Shown: positions 23,648-35,609, numbered from the stretch's first letter. The stretch is 64,000 nucleotides of DNA from Byssothecium circinans (GCA_010015675.1 ML976979.1:527661-591660), one strand, 5' to 3'. A program made the numbers and translations. Notes: a model not told the origin generated them from the sequence alone.

Positions 23648-24959
23648 ATGGATCCGGCGAGCGACAACAACTTCGAGCCGAATATGGTACCTGCGATGAA
23701 CTACACGAGGCTTGGATTCGGACCATGCCATGCGCCGCGGGGATTGAAGTGGGCGTGCCTTGAACCGGGGGAGCCTGTGTCGGAGGCGTTGTCGTATATT
23801 GGTGTCGTGATAGTCGCCGTAAGTCTTTCACTCCTTCCCTCCACAGGTCCAAGCTTGAACGAATTATTAATGGGCTGGATGCTAATGACAATGGGCTATG
23901 TCCAGTTTCTCGTCACCTTCGGCTTGATCAAACAGTACGCGCTCGAAGGCTACCTGATCAGGAAGCGAGAATTGTACAAGCAGACGTGGGCACGGATAAA
24001 CCACCGCGACCAGAGAACATTAGTGAATCACCATCTCTCACTAGGAGTCAAGATCATCATACTTCTAATCGGTAAGAAGCCACCCCTCACCCCTCTCATC
24101 GCCCCTCCCCTGTTCCCCACCGCTCTTACTCCATCCACCGTCGATCATCCTAACAGCTCAACAGCAATTGTGCCCTTCATGTTCATCGTCGCCGGCCACG
24201 AGTTCGCCTACTCCCCTATTCCCCACTCCCGCATCTCCGTCGGCGATATGATGTTCATAGTCTCAAACATGTACACCGCCATGTACACCTTTGAGCTCTG
24301 CTACCGAACAGGCATCTCGCCAATCGCGTGGTTGCATCATACAGGCACGGCAGTCATGGCGCAATACGCGCTTGTTCTATCCGCGGACCCGGAGCATAGG
24401 GATGGCGGCATTGAACAAGTTCTGTGCTGGATATGGGGTACGTAAAGGGAAGAAAGGCATATGGCAACCAGAGACTAACTAACACATCACAGGACTCTTC
24501 GACATCTTTTCCGAAGCGATCCCCCATCTAACCTTCATTCTTTACCGTCTCTTTCCCAGATCCCACGCCACCCTCTACCGCTGGTTCGTCGTCTGCACCA
24601 TCATAATGCTATTCTCCACCGTCCTCGAGACCGGCATCGTTTTCTGGATCTTTATCACGCTGTACGGGCGTTGGCGCCGCGAACTTAAGATTCTTACCCC
24701 GGCTTTTCATTGTCTGTTTACGGCCGCGCAGCTTTGGGGCGCGAGGGCGCTGTGGGGGCTAGCTAAGCGGCAGAGGATGTTGATTGAGGAGGAGAAGGGT
24801 AGGGTGTGTTTGTGTGGGGGGAATGCTGATGGGGGAATTGGTGCGGAGAGGAAGGGGGACGGGGCGGACTCTGCGGAGGTCAAAGGTGGAAAACTGGGGG
24901 GCGTGGTGGGGAGGGATGAGTGTCCTTGTCCTGAGATTGCGAGTGTGAGGACATCGTGA
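23648..24959 (+). CDS. TLC-like polytopic membrane protein
   Basis: Exons 23648-24071, 24165-24437 and 24493-24959; introns 93 and 55 nt; 387 aa. About seven hydrophobic segments are visible (roughly 45-62, 72-95, 135-152, 168-187, 193-213, 230-252, 262-290). The pair His199-His200 in SPIAWLHHTGT resembles the His-containing motif of TRAM-LAG1-CLN8 (TLC) proteins, which act in ER lipid metabolism or sensing. The C-terminal tail (about 310-387) is cytosol-like, Gly/Lys/Glu-rich with a CLCGG motif. A GTAAGT near 23820 was considered as a donor and rejected. TLC assignment is from the motif and topology only; an unrelated fungal membrane family is possible. Confidence 0.7.
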
Positions 24960-25392
24960 AGAGGCTGCTGTGCAGACGCGAAACATCCTTTTTTTCCCTG
25001 ATGTTTTTGAAGAACAGAATGGCCAGAGAGGCGGCATATCTTTTCAGGCGTATGGGATGTGTTACTGGCAGTAGCGTCTGCTTCATGGGATAGCAGCATG
25101 CACTGATGGAGTCTAGGGGGCTGCGTATGCGTATATGGTTCATCTCATTCTCCCACGTCGATACGCATACAGACATCCAGCTATTGATATTCCCGAGGCG
25201 TCATACAACTGCGGAAGTAGACAACGGAGAATTATCTATACGTTCTTCCACTCTTCCACAAGACCTTAGCCATAACATATGATAAGATATAAACAAGTCC
25301 AAAAACCATAACGCAATAACTTTGCACACCAACCAACCTTGCCACATTCCAATTCCCAAAATACCACACCACACATCACTAACCCCCCGGCA
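24960..25392. other. Intergenic region between convergent genes
   Basis: 433 bp between the stop codons of the TLC-like gene and the Zn2Cys6 regulator. No gene or repeat was seen. Confidence 0.6.
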
Positions 25393-28081
25393 TCAGAAGC
25401 CCTGGCCCCCACCCATCCCGCCAAACTGCGCATCGCTATACATGCTCCCACCCTGCGGAATCCACCCGCCGAAATTATCAGCCATGTCGCTCCAGAGATA
25501 CAAATCGCCGTTTGAAAACGCCGAGGAAAAGTCCATCATATCCGGTCCCGAGGCTCCGTAAGTGGAAGGGTCGCGCTGGGGGTTCGTGTTTTGGTTGAAG
25601 AGTCGTGTTTGGAATTGCCAGGGGAATGGCGTGGTAAGGTTGTTGAAATCGGGCAGGGGCTGTTGTGGGTGGGGAGGTTGTTGTTGCTGGGGTTGAATAG
25701 GTGGGATGGAGTTGTCCAGGGGTGCTGACGACGATGATGACGAAGTCGGTGGCAGAGGGCCGGAAAGCGAAAATTCAGGAGGCGTGTAAATATCCGTAGT
25801 TGTAGCCGTCGTCGAACTGGAAGCCACGTGCGCCGTCGCGGTGGCATTCGCATTCCCGTCACCCTCCTTTTTCTTCCCCCTCAACAAATGTCTCCCCCCC
25901 TCCCTCCACTTCCTATGCTCCCGATGCCACGCCACAATCTTCTCCTGCATCACAAAAAGCCAATGACTCGGAATCCTGCATTTCTGCGGCCCAATCGCCT
26001 CCTCAATCATCTTCAACAAGGCATCGATGTAATAATCGATATTCAGATTCTGGCTCTCGAGATACTCACCCATACCGCCGGCGTCGGTGCCGATGGCGTA
26101 GTCGGCGCGTAAGAGGACGACGAGAGAGTAGATGGAGCGCACGAAGACGATGCCGGGGGATTTTTGGAGTTTGGGGGTTGGGATCTGGAGGATGGCGTCG
26201 AGGACGGCGTGCGCGGAGGAGATGCACATTATTGTGGCGGAGACTTGGAGAGCGGTGCGCGAGAGGAGGGTTTCGGGTTGTTGGATCAGGGATTCATCGT
26301 CTAGGGCTGGGAGGGTGAGGTGGCGATTGCGAAATTCGGGGGCGTCGTAGCCTGTTTGAAATTAGCGGATAGAAGGGAATGTAGTGGGTGTATTGTGGAG
26401 GTTCGACGTACGGCCTCCGTCCATGGCGAATTCCTAGAATTAGTAGTTAGCATATGAACACCGTCAAAGAGATGATGACAACTTACCCACATGGACATCA
26501 TGTTCTGGTGAAACTCAATGGTCAAAGACGCTGGGTCATGTGTTAGTCTTCAAGACAGCTCTGTTATAAATAACAATACATCAACGTACCAGTCCAGATA
26601 TCTTCGGGTATAGACTTCTTCCAATCGTGCATCTTTTTCTCAAAGACCCTCAAGATCGCTTGTACCCGCAGCTCAGAGAGGGTAAAACTAGTGCTAGCAT
26701 CGTCAAATCCGAACGCGTTGTATGCTTCATCGACTGTGCGTTGCATTTTCAGCCAGGCGATGACGCGTCTATCCTCTATAGCAGGCGACAGCGAAAGTAT
26801 GTTCTGGCACTCTTCTAACCAGGAGTTAAATTGCAGACTTGTAGAGGTCAGTGTGCGTCCCATGTCCAATGAGAAAGGGGCTGGTGGCTTACATATTGGG
26901 TCTTCGTAATCTCACTCCAAGCCTATTAGAAATTTAGCTCCGGTTTTGTCTATAGACAAATAGTTACGGGCAGCTCGCTCTAGACATACCCTGCCATTAA
27001 TGTGTACAATGCCAAGATAGTGCGGCAGTTCTCCAACAACTCTCCAGCAGACGATATCTTCTGAAGTGATCTTATAGCTCGTTTCGGCAGCTCCTCGTGT
27101 GTGCGTGGTTTCGATGCTAGACCCAGCTCCAGAGCCATAGAACCTGCGATATTCATGTACTGGTAGATCTGCATCTGTGCAGGGTGATTTGGAGGTGTAT
27201 AGTACACGAGCGTGACAAAGATAGCCTGGATCCATTGGAGTCCTTTCTCTCCTCGGATGAACAGACTTCTTGCGTACAAGTAAATTATTTCTTCGTGTAA
27301 CTTGTTGGAAAGCGCAGAGCCTTTTGATTGCGATGCTGCAGCCATAACGGCGTGGAATAGAGCTGGCTTCTTAGATCGAAGATCCTGCACTGTCCTGGAG
27401 TATTGCACGTTCGTTAATGGGCTTTTTGATGTATCAGAAATAAGGCATCACTTACCAGTCTGCAGGTACGACTGACGCAGGATAATCATGCACGAGCTCG
27501 TCGCGATAGATATTAAGAAGCTCCTCCGCCAGGTCTTCAGTGATGACACCGCGGTCTAAAATGTCCTGGTCTGTGGGTTGCAGAAGGTCCTGCCCCGTAG
27601 GATGTGTCACTTCTTGAAGGAGATCCGGCTTCGAACTTTTGTATACACCAGGACCTGGAGCGGAACGTACGTCTGATGTCCAATACTTGCGTGTGCTGTC
27701 CTCATCAGGGCGTCCGAGTGCCGAAGTTGAACCTTCCACAGCCTCAGAATGCTCTTCATCTTCGTCCATTGAGCCATCGCTGTGGCCGGGGTCGGCTTCG
27801 GCTACTGGTGATATGGATGCCGTGTTTGGCCGCAGCAAAGAAGTCAATTGCCTGACTTCTCGTTCGAGCTCCGCCACACGAACATCGGTCCTTTTCCGTT
27901 GGCGTCTCTTTGCAGGAGCTGCGAATACACACTGCCTTTCTGCTTTTGCACATCTTTGGCATTGACTAGATGATCCAGGAAGTGGAAGACACCGGACTTT
28001 GGAGGTTCTACATCCTTCGCAGGCGCGATTCAGTTGTGGTTCGGAGCTCTTCTTGGGTATGTCGGTTGGACTCGGTAACAT
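25393..28081 (-). CDS. Zn2Cys6 fungal transcription factor, target unknown
   Basis: Seven exons: 28081-27456, 27394-26990, 26922-26893, 26837-26590, 26530-26487, 26433-26412 and 26351-25393; 777 aa. Phase closes at every junction, although three exons are only 22-44 nt. Cluster at residues 21-51: C-X2-C-X6-C-X9-C-X2-C-X6-C; the X9 loop is longer than usual. A basic stretch (KRRQRKR) and a short coiled coil (about 65-82) follow, then an acidic Ser/Glu region. The micro-exons build GVRLRRPNILQFNSW and the segment around MWEFAMDGGRYDAPEF. The C-terminus is Gln/Pro/Asn-rich, with a poly-Gln and poly-Ser run, likely an activation region. It is nuclear by family. I do not recognise a characterised ortholog. 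ATG 28081 was chosen because the longer frame opens with GTG. Confidence 0.8.
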
Positions 28082-29180
28082 GTTTGAGAAGGCTGTGCCC
28101 TCTGCGAGCACCTCAAGTACAGTGACAATGCTCTAGAATGCTGCGCAAGTAGCTTCGTCTCCGGTTCGTGTACTCGCTCGTGATCAGGAAAATCAAAACA
28201 CCACCCAAATTGGATAAGAAGACCTAGAATGGAGGCCCGGGTATTGCCACTTTAGACGTTTTCCTGACCTTGGGGGCGGATATACCCCTCGAATCCGCGT
28301 AGGCGAGAGACACTGTACAAGGCAGAAGATGACGTTCGCAAAGCGCGAAAAGAAGCTCCAGGATTTCGTTACAACCGTTCAAAGAGCCAAGGGTATATCG
28401 AGGCGATACGGGTTCCGATGCAGTGTTGTGAGATGGATGCCTTCGGGACTTTTTGATCAGGCCTCCCACATCCGTAGAGGCTTAGATCTTGCGCGAGTCC
28501 CAAAGAAAACTAGCGTAGAAGCTAAAATGGTTTCGAGCAACCTTTGAAACTGGATCCTCCTCGGACGCAGCAATGCGAAGTCGTCGGGAGGATACATCAA
28601 CACCGGCACTGCAATGTTTTCATTGATAACGGATAGTTACTTCGTCTCGATATTACTCATCGAAATGCTAGCTTCTTGTGTTCTCGTACCATTTTGAGGT
28701 CGTGAATTGGTTGCTTGATCTTAGATTGTTCTAAGTCCGAGGAAGGAATATCGGCCTGAGGTGTTGCAATACATTATAGTACTCTGTTGGATCTTTGCTT
28801 CGCTTTCGACGCAAGTACTGTCAAACGGTATTGTTCATCTGTGAGTTGGACTTGTTGGTCGAATCCCCGATCAGGATGTTGAGAATTCGACCTTCAAAAA
28901 CGCACGGGCCCTCCAAAATAAAGTGCTGGATTCCAGAACAATTAATTAGAGATGGTCCAAGCGTTGTAGAGGTCGCGCACCGTGATCGACACCTTAGATT
29001 AGATCTGATAAGATGAGAAAAATTACCAGAATAGGAAGGTTGCAGACGCACGAACTCTGCCACGAAATTTCGTTCATTTTGGTTGATTCTATAGATATCT
29101 AAGATTTTACGTTCGTGGGAACTACTTCAGTAAAGGCAAGGATCCGACTACATCGTTCTCGTACTTGCTGCTCAGACAGC
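28082..29180. other. Promoter of the Zn2Cys6 gene and 3' side of the phosphohexomutase
   Basis: About 1.1 kb without a supported gene. Short frames up to 81 codons have no motif. The stretch lies upstream of the Zn2Cys6 gene and its distal end downstream of nothing but the convergent-side boundary of the phosphohexomutase 3' end. Confidence 0.5.
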
Positions 29181-30878
29181 TCAAACCATACGTTCCAACC
29201 TCCTCAACAATCCCCCATCCATAGTTCCCAACTCCGCAATCTCATCAGCCCTCGCCTGAGTATCAGCAACAGCATAAATCCTTAACTCATCCGCATTCCC
29301 CGAAGGACGAAAGTGCGCAACATCTCCATTGGCGAACAGAATACGTACACCATCCGTATAAATAATCTTCTCGATATTGCTGAATGCACACTCCGAGTTG
29401 AAAACGGTCTGGAGCTCAAGAACGATCTTGTGGAGCTCATTGGCATGACGGGACTTGAGCTCCAGCGCATTGTCCTGGGCATCAAAGGCCTCGATGCGAT
29501 CGGAGTGATACTTCACAGAGGCCATGGAAGCTTCAGGCGGTGAGAAACGCTGTACGATCTTCAAGCTTGTTGGACGGGAGAAGTTTCGGAGCAAAGCGGC
29601 CTTGCTGAATCGCTTCGGTAAGGTGGCGAAAAGATCGACGAGCGTGGTTCCACGCGACTTTGCAGCGAACAACGCACAAAGTAGGGGAAGGAATGCGTCA
29701 CGAGTGGGAAGCGCGGTCAATACTTGCCCATTGCGCTCGATATCGCTGGCAGTGAGGAAACCACCGTTGGCTTCCCAACCCACGACACGCTTGCGTCCCT
29801 TGGCCAACGCAGTCTGCATCCCGGAGATGACATAAGGGCTTCCAATCTTCGTCTTAGGCTCTGTGGAGGAGGCAAGAGAGCCGCGATCGATGGCATCGTT
29901 TGAGCTGATGGGAACGACAGCGGCGTCTGCGCCCAAGAACTCAGCGACGACCATGCCTAGAATGTCGCCCCCAAAGAACTGCAGCTTTCCCTTGCTGTCA
30001 GGGGAAAGAAGTAGAGGACGGTCGCTATCACCATCAGTAGAGATCACGGCGTCAAACTTGCCACCAGCCTTGTCGATGAGGTCCTGGACCGTTTTGAGCT
30101 GGGCCGCATCAATGGCTTCAGTGTCGATGGGCACAAAAGTGTCGCTACGACCTGCGGGTGTGACCTCCGCTCCAAGCTTCTCAAATACTTCGACCAGAAG
30201 ATCACGGCCAACGGCTGAGTGCTGGTAGGCCAAGAGCTTCACGCCTTTGAGTGATTCGCCGGAAAAGAAATCCCAGTAGCGTGCCGTGTACGCTTTCCTG
30301 CCCTCGTCTGTGGCTGGTATCAATTCCACTTGCTTGCGCAGAACACCCTGTTCATTAAAGGGAGAGTCGGCGAAGGGCTGAGAAAGGATATGTTCGCGTA
30401 CTTGAGCGACTTGGTCATTGATGGGCTGTTCATCCTTCTTCATAAGCTCACCCTTGGATGTGTTGAGCTTGTAGCCATTGCGGTCGAATGGGATGTGCGA
30501 GCCAGTGACCATGATGCTTCCTTTTCCGTGCTGAATAGCCCAGCTCGTCAGGGCAGGCGTGGGGATGGCTCCGAGGCTGATGGGGTTCATTCCCTCGTCT
30601 TTCAAGGCTTGCTCCACGGCCTGGGAAAGTCCACCACGGTTATCCACGAGCTTGGTGGAGCTGGGTCGTAGATCGTATGCATAGTAGAAGTCGTCACCCG
30701 ATTTGATACCGCCATCGTCTAGAGAAAGTGACTTGAGGTAACGGACCTCTGCGATAACGTTGGTGTAAATCTCCAGCTGTGTAAGATCGACAACCAGGCC
30801 ACGACGTCCGCTAGTGCCGAATTTGAGGACTACGGGCTTGTAGGCCAGGTTGTCGCGAAGAGGACCAGTTCCCGACAT
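29181..30878 (-). CDS. Alpha-D-phosphohexomutase (phosphoglucomutase/phosphomannomutase family)
   Basis: Single exon, 565 aa, ATG 30878 (MSGTGPLRD). The frame is open upstream to 31043 but only through GTG. Family signatures in order: FGTSGRRG (20-27), the phosphoserine loop VTGSHIPFDRNG with Ser127, the metal loop DGDSDR (282-287), the sugar-binding loop WEANGG (368-373), and a C-terminal phosphate-binding region containing FRPSGNADELRIY. The enzyme interconverts hexose 6- and 1-phosphates in the cytosol via a 1,6-bisphosphate intermediate. The layout (TGSH rather than TASHN, DGDSDR) looks closer to bacterial ManB-type mutases than to the usual fungal phosphoglucomutase, and fungal phosphomannomutase (Sec53) is an unrelated HAD enzyme. 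Substrate preference cannot be read from sequence. Confidence 0.88.
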   Translation of the reverse strand: MSGTGPLRDNLAYKPVVLKFGTSGRRGLVVDLTQLEIYTNVIAEVRYLKSLSLDDGGIKSGDDFYYAYDLRPSSTKLVDNRGGLSQAVEQALKDEGMNPISLGAIPTPALTSWAIQHGKGSIMVTGSHIPFDRNGYKLNTSKGELMKKDEQPINDQVAQVREHILSQPFADSPFNEQGVLRKQVELIPATDEGRKAYTARYWDFFSGESLKGVKLLAYQHSAVGRDLLVEVFEKLGAEVTPAGRSDTFVPIDTEAIDAAQLKTVQDLIDKAGGKFDAVISTDGDSDRPLLLSPDSKGKLQFFGGDILGMVVAEFLGADAAVVPISSNDAIDRGSLASSTEPKTKIGSPYVISGMQTALAKGRKRVVGWEANGGFLTASDIERNGQVLTALPTRDAFLPLLCALFAAKSRGTTLVDLFATLPKRFSKAALLRNFSRPTSLKIVQRFSPPEASMASVKYHSDRIEAFDAQDNALELKSRHANELHKIVLELQTVFNSECAFSNIEKIIYTDGVRILFANGDVAHFRPSGNADELRIYAVADTQARADEIAELGTMDGGLLRRLERMV

Positions 30879-31190
30879 CTTGGCTTCGAAGGCGGTGAGA
30901 CGAGATTTGTCTTCGAGCCCAAAGAAAATCAAAGCCGAGGAAACTGTTTGCACAAAGAAGGAGGGAGGGAGGGTCAAAATAAACAGGGCCTGGTTTCGCG
31001 TGTAAAGAGAGATGAAGGCCGCGCAATGCTTTAGAGCTATCACAGGAGACGGTGGAAGGGAGAGTAGTAAAGTTTCGATGTTGTAAACATTAGCAAGGCG
31101 GGGTGCGCGTGATCGGAGCTAAACCGGCGATTGATAAGATAAGCTGGAGATAGTTCGGAGAACAAACAATGCATAATATGTGAAGTACAG
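30879..31190. promoter_or_regulatory. Phosphohexomutase promoter region
   Basis: 312 bp between the phosphohexomutase start codon and the left end of the Tc1/mariner element, so the insertion sits within about 310 bp upstream of this gene. No specific site was identified. Confidence 0.5.
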
Positions 31191-32525
31191 TACTAGGTCA
31201 AAAGTTCTTTCCCCGCTAAGCGAGAATCACCAAAACGCGACCCAACGCCCAACCAAATTGAGGCTATATATAGAGAGCGCAATTGTATACAGGTGCTATA
31301 TTTGGTGTAGTAGTAGATAAATACTCAGTATTTTGTTTGATAGCCTCTTGCCCGCCTGCAGGCCGCGATTCGATGGGGCATGCTGAGGATGAGTTGCTTG
31401 ATGAGCGCACTCGGTATTCTCCGCCATGCCTCCTTCAAAGCCTCACAAAACTCATCCCAATGCTCTTGGGCAGTTGAGTAGTTGTTGAATTGAGGAAACT
31501 TGGTATACATAATCTTTTTAAGCCTCCACCAAAGGTGCTCAATGGGGTTAAGGTCGGGTGAGTAGGGTGGCCACTCATCGACCCAAATGCCGTGCCTCTC
31601 CAAGAAATCCTTTGCTGGGCCCGACGTATGGATAGGCGCGTTATCCTGCATGAAGATTTCTCCTAGTTAGTAATAGGGCAATAAGCCCTCCTCTAAAGCC
31701 TCTAAATAGCTCTAGGTCGTATATCCTTGGCGGGCGGCTTGTAGGTCCCTTTTCATGATCACTAATTCACTCCTCCGTACACTACCCCTTCGAGTAAGCC
31801 ACACCTCCGCCCACACCATTTGCTAAGGAGGACGGCTCTTAGTATACTTAGTAACTATCCTATAACTCTATCTCTCATTAGGATATTGAAAAGCCCACTT
31901 GGTATTGGCCCTAGAGCCCTTTTAAATAGAGTACTCATCAGAGAAGCGATAGGTGCGACGCTGCTAAGGGTAGTTGCGATGCTCTCTGCACCACTTAAGC
32001 CTCAAAATAGCTGTCGCACGGTTGATTTTGGGCCTATTGACGCATCGGTAGTTCCGTAATCCAGTCTCTCTAATCGCGCGGTATATGGTGGAGCGTGAGG
32101 GGCCAGTAGTAGGGGGGTCCCATCCCATCTCACTAATGAGCGTATTGTACTCGATTTTTAGTGTCTTTCGTATATGGTATTTAATTCGATTGATTTGTCT
32201 TTGAGAGAGGTGTTTTAGACGGCCAGAGCGAGGCAAATCCTTAGTAGTGTGGTGGTGTGAGAATCGTTAAAGGATTTAACGTATACAGCGCGTGGTGCGG
32301 CCAAACTCATTAGCCAGCTCTCTCGTCGTACACCCGGCTTCCCACTTAGCGATGATACGCTCACGCTCTAGGGGAGTAGTATTTGGCCTTTTACGGGCAT
32401 TTCCAGAGATTTCTGTACCAAACTGACGTGGTTGAGGCATTGTGGTGGTGGGTTGAAGGTGTTGACGCGTTCACGCGTTTTGGTGTTTCTCGCTTAGCGG
32501 AAAGAACTTTTGACCACTCGCTGTA
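31191..32525 (-). mobile_element. Decayed Tc1/mariner DNA transposon (DD34E), ~1.33 kb
   Basis: Near-identical terminal inverted repeats mark both ends: GGTCAAAAGTTCTTTCC-CGCTAAGCGAGA... at about 31195-31238 and its reverse complement at about 32474-32515, with a few mismatches and a small deletion at the left tip. A TA dinucleotide at each end (31191-31192, 32524-32525) fits the family target duplication. Between them lies one transposase frame on the minus strand. Size and DD34E spacing place it in Tc1/mariner. It lies between the phosphohexomutase and dynactin p25 genes. Confidence 0.88.
31325..32440 (-). pseudogene. Tc1/mariner transposase remnant
   Basis: From ATG 32440 to TGA 31325-31327 one frame encodes a helix-turn-helix N-terminus (ERIIAKWEAGCTTRELANEF) and the DDE core: FSDE, QDNAPIHT and DLNPIEHLW, with exactly 34 residues between the last D and E. 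The frame is broken by several TAA/TAG codons (e.g. after CIR near 32280). Each is explained by C-to-T change in CpA or TpG contexts, as in RIP, so the copy is dead. Confidence 0.85.
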
Positions 32526-33220
32526 CTGCATGATGCATATCGTAAGGTACCTTTGATGAGCCTTGTAATGTCTTCTAATAGGATTAAGCCCCCAAAGCCC
32601 AAACATGTCAACCTGGCTTGTACAGCACACCCGCCACCAGGAAAGCCTCACGTCCGATAACCACTCGCCTGACCAGTTTCACCGAGCTCCACTAATCAAA
32701 TGAAACGCCCGCATCAATTTCCCATGTGTATCATACTCCGAAGCATGATTTGTAGTCCCATCTATATATATTAAGTCCAAATGACAGACACTGCACTTAC
32801 CCAAGATGATAGCCGGGAGACGATGCAGAATTTGCTTTTGACTCAAACATTTACTTTGTGATTGTAGGGTCATGCCTGTTTAGACGAAAATTAAGTCAAG
32901 CTAGTGTAGGACCGTATTGCTGCATGCCTCAATTCACCAAAAGGTCGTAAGTACCAATGCGAACCGCGAGTAAACTGGTCAAACAAGTGACAAATAGGCA
33001 GCCCTCCTGGCCGCCTATTGTTTCCATGGAATTTTAGTACAGAGCTATGTTGTTAAGGGTATACTTAGCTTGATTTAAAATTGTGACGTAATATCGAGCA
33101 TGGTTGTAGGAAACGTTGATAACCAGCAGACTTACACCGACGAAGGGGTATCGTAATGAATCTATCGGCCGCTTACACTTGCCCTTCATCTCCATCCACT
33201 CCACACATGGCCCTATCCAC
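32526..33220. other. Intergenic region, no supported gene
   Basis: About 0.7 kb between the transposon and the 3' end of the dynactin gene. It is somewhat AT-rich; nothing recognised. Confidence 0.55.
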
Positions 33221-34180
33221 TTACTTGATACTCCTCACCAGCTCTCTCAGATCGCCACCCTCGACCCACTTCTCCTCGCCTCCACCACCAACACCCAAAC
33301 CACCTCCGGCCCCGCCGCCGCTCACACCCCATCCTTCGCCCACCTCTCCGATGACCCGCGCCGGCTGTCCTCCAACCACAGATCCAGACGCAATAACCAT
33401 ATTCGCCGGTATCACTGTGTTAGGGAGAACCTTGACGTTCTCCTTAATAATAGCGAATTGCTGAATCGTCACATTGGCCCCGATATGAACATGTGACGAA
33501 ATGGATATAGCGGAGATTGTGCATTGCGGACCTACACACCATCAGAATTACAAGCTTCATCTCTCAAAAGAAAAAGAGCAAACGTACCGACAAAGACATT
33601 GTCACCGATCTTGATGGGATAGTAGTGCGTCTGGCCCCGGCTTATTCTACAAGGCGGTTTGATGACACTACCCGTAGAGATGACCGTACACCTTCCGATG
33701 CTGATGCTTGTGGGCGTGACTTCTTTTCCCGAACTAGAGGGCACGGGTCGTGTGGAATGTAGATCGCCTCGCAGGACTACGTCGGCCATGATGACGGTTC
33801 GGCCGCCGAGGGTGATGTTTGCGGTTCCGGTGATAGCGCTGCGGCGGGAGACTTTGTTTCCGGAATCCTGAACTTGATGTAAATATACATGATTGGAGAT
33901 AGGGCTAGATGTGATGCGAGCTCGCAAGAGTCAATGTATAATTGTATGATTGAGATGAAAGGGGAGGGGTTGGAGGGGAGGGGTTGGATGCGACACGAGG
34001 GCCGGACACCTTGAAGCAAATAGGAATGATGTAGAAAATTAATGAATGGGATATTTTGCTGAGATAATGGCAATCTTGAGCTTCGAAATATGCGAAAAGG
34101 AGAGCAAGTGAACAGAACGTGCTTACCGTCTCGATATACTCGCCTTTCGGTGCTGCTTTCCTAGCTACGGGCCGCGACAT
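33221..34180 (-). CDS. Dynactin subunit p25 (DCTN5 / RO-12 type)
   Basis: Exons 34180-34127, 33867-33588 and 33531-33221; introns 259 and 56 nt; 214 aa. The protein starts MSRPVARKAAPKGEYIET and continues into left-handed beta-helix hexapeptide repeats (SAITGTANITLGGRTVIM, IKIGDNVFVG, VHIGANVTI) ending in PNTVIPANMVIASGSVVGGQPARVIGE, diagnostic for p25. This subunit sits in the pointed-end complex of dynactin and helps link dynein to early endosomes and nuclei. The C-terminal Gly-rich insert (about 180-200) is unusual low complexity. The first intron is five times longer than others nearby; a missed micro-exon inside it cannot be excluded. Confidence 0.9.
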
Positions 34181-35503
34181 CACTGATAAGACCCTTTCTG
34201 ATCTGAACGATGTGCCCGTCAATTTGGATCGAATATTAGTTCAAGAGTTGATGTTGTTGTGGTGAAAGAGTGATGGATGTTTGAATGGAAGTCGCGTTCG
34301 ACTGGCCCAAGCGTCTGGCATGATCGGCCAATTAGCGTCAAGTATGCACATCACCGTACACTTCATCGAGGTAGAGCTACTAGACGTTATTATGCTTGAT
34401 GGAAATGTTGGAAATGATACGCGACGTCTTATAGTTTACGCGTCTATACTGTTTTTGATCGATATATACTAAAATGTTTTCATCAATTAACACTCTCCAA
34501 TCGCATCAACATCTCTATACGGTTATTTCTAAGTACAGTACAGTAATATCATCACAAGAACGGCGAAAAGGATAAAGCAGAAAGACAGACGCATGTATTC
34601 GGCAGTATTTGCACACAGATTCCAAGTTTAGAAGCTTGAAAAGTGTTTTTGGTAACCTTGCCATCGAGAAACCGCAATATGGTCAAGTACAGTTCGCTAC
34701 CACCCTTGAATTCCATTCCATCATCATCCCAAACATAAAATACATCCATCATAACAAAGCCATGTACCTAGGTAGGCTCTATCTCTCATATTCCGGTACT
34801 CACACACTCATACAAGGATGCTTCTATCGTTCTTCTCGACAACCCTCCTTCCACAACTAACCAACAAATCAATCCACCCGGTCTCAATCACCCACTCACC
34901 ACTTCCAAAGAACTCCCTCCTTCACTCCACCTAACCCCAACATCCCAGCCCTAAAAATACCTAGGTACAGTACTCTGACGCTCGGGTGAAATCAAAATCA
35001 CGTGTTTTTGCCACCTGCGCTCTGATTTGTTGTATCTCACTTTCTAAGCCCTTGCTAAAGGTTTTAGTGGTTCGCTGGGCATGAAATTCCCACGTGATTC
35101 TCGGACGGCCTGCTTTGACTACCTTAGACGAGTGCGTACTACATTCACCACCCAATCCTGCCTTAATCCCGCCCCAACAAATAAAGTTTTCGAAACACTC
35201 GACATAGCAGCATCAGACCACAAGCACGCCGCGCCGCGCCTCAACCCGCTGCCGAACCAACGACCTAACGACGATGATGCTGTGGATTTTCAAAAAAAAA
35301 AAACAGGCCCCATCCACGCTTAATCGGAGCTCTCTCCGATGCCCGCGCACTGAGTACCGACAACACGGTTAGACTAGACTAGATCAGACTACAAAGCGAC
35401 CTTGGAAGCTGACTGCCTCGTGAGTCTAGTCTTAGTCCCACTAATGGGTAGGTTGGCAGTGTACAGACTATGGTATGGTACCTTGGTAGTATCTGAGACG
35501 GTC

Positions 35504-35609
35504 TATGGAATCGGATCGGTCACTCCGTTATCCCCTTACCTATCCCTAGCTTGTACCTGTTGGCCTTGGGGGAGTGTATGGAATCAGATCAAGTCACTGC
35601 GTTATCCCC
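35504..35609. repeat. Imperfect direct repeat, period 73 bp
   Basis: Two copies of TATGGAATC-RGATC-..-GTCACT-S-CGTTATCCCC lie at 35504-35535 and 35577-35609. Surrounding sequence is rich in TACCTAGG- and GGTACC-like short palindromes. Non-coding. Confidence 0.65.

Noticed and set aside
23820..23848. Possible 28 nt intron in the TLC-like gene (GTAAGT ... CACAG)
   Set aside because: Too short for fungal splicing, and removing it leads straight to a stop; the unspliced frame codes a natural membrane-adjacent stretch.
30879..31043. N-terminal extension of the phosphohexomutase
   Set aside because: It starts at GTG and would add 55 hydrophobic, unrelated residues before the conserved MSGTGPLRDN start.
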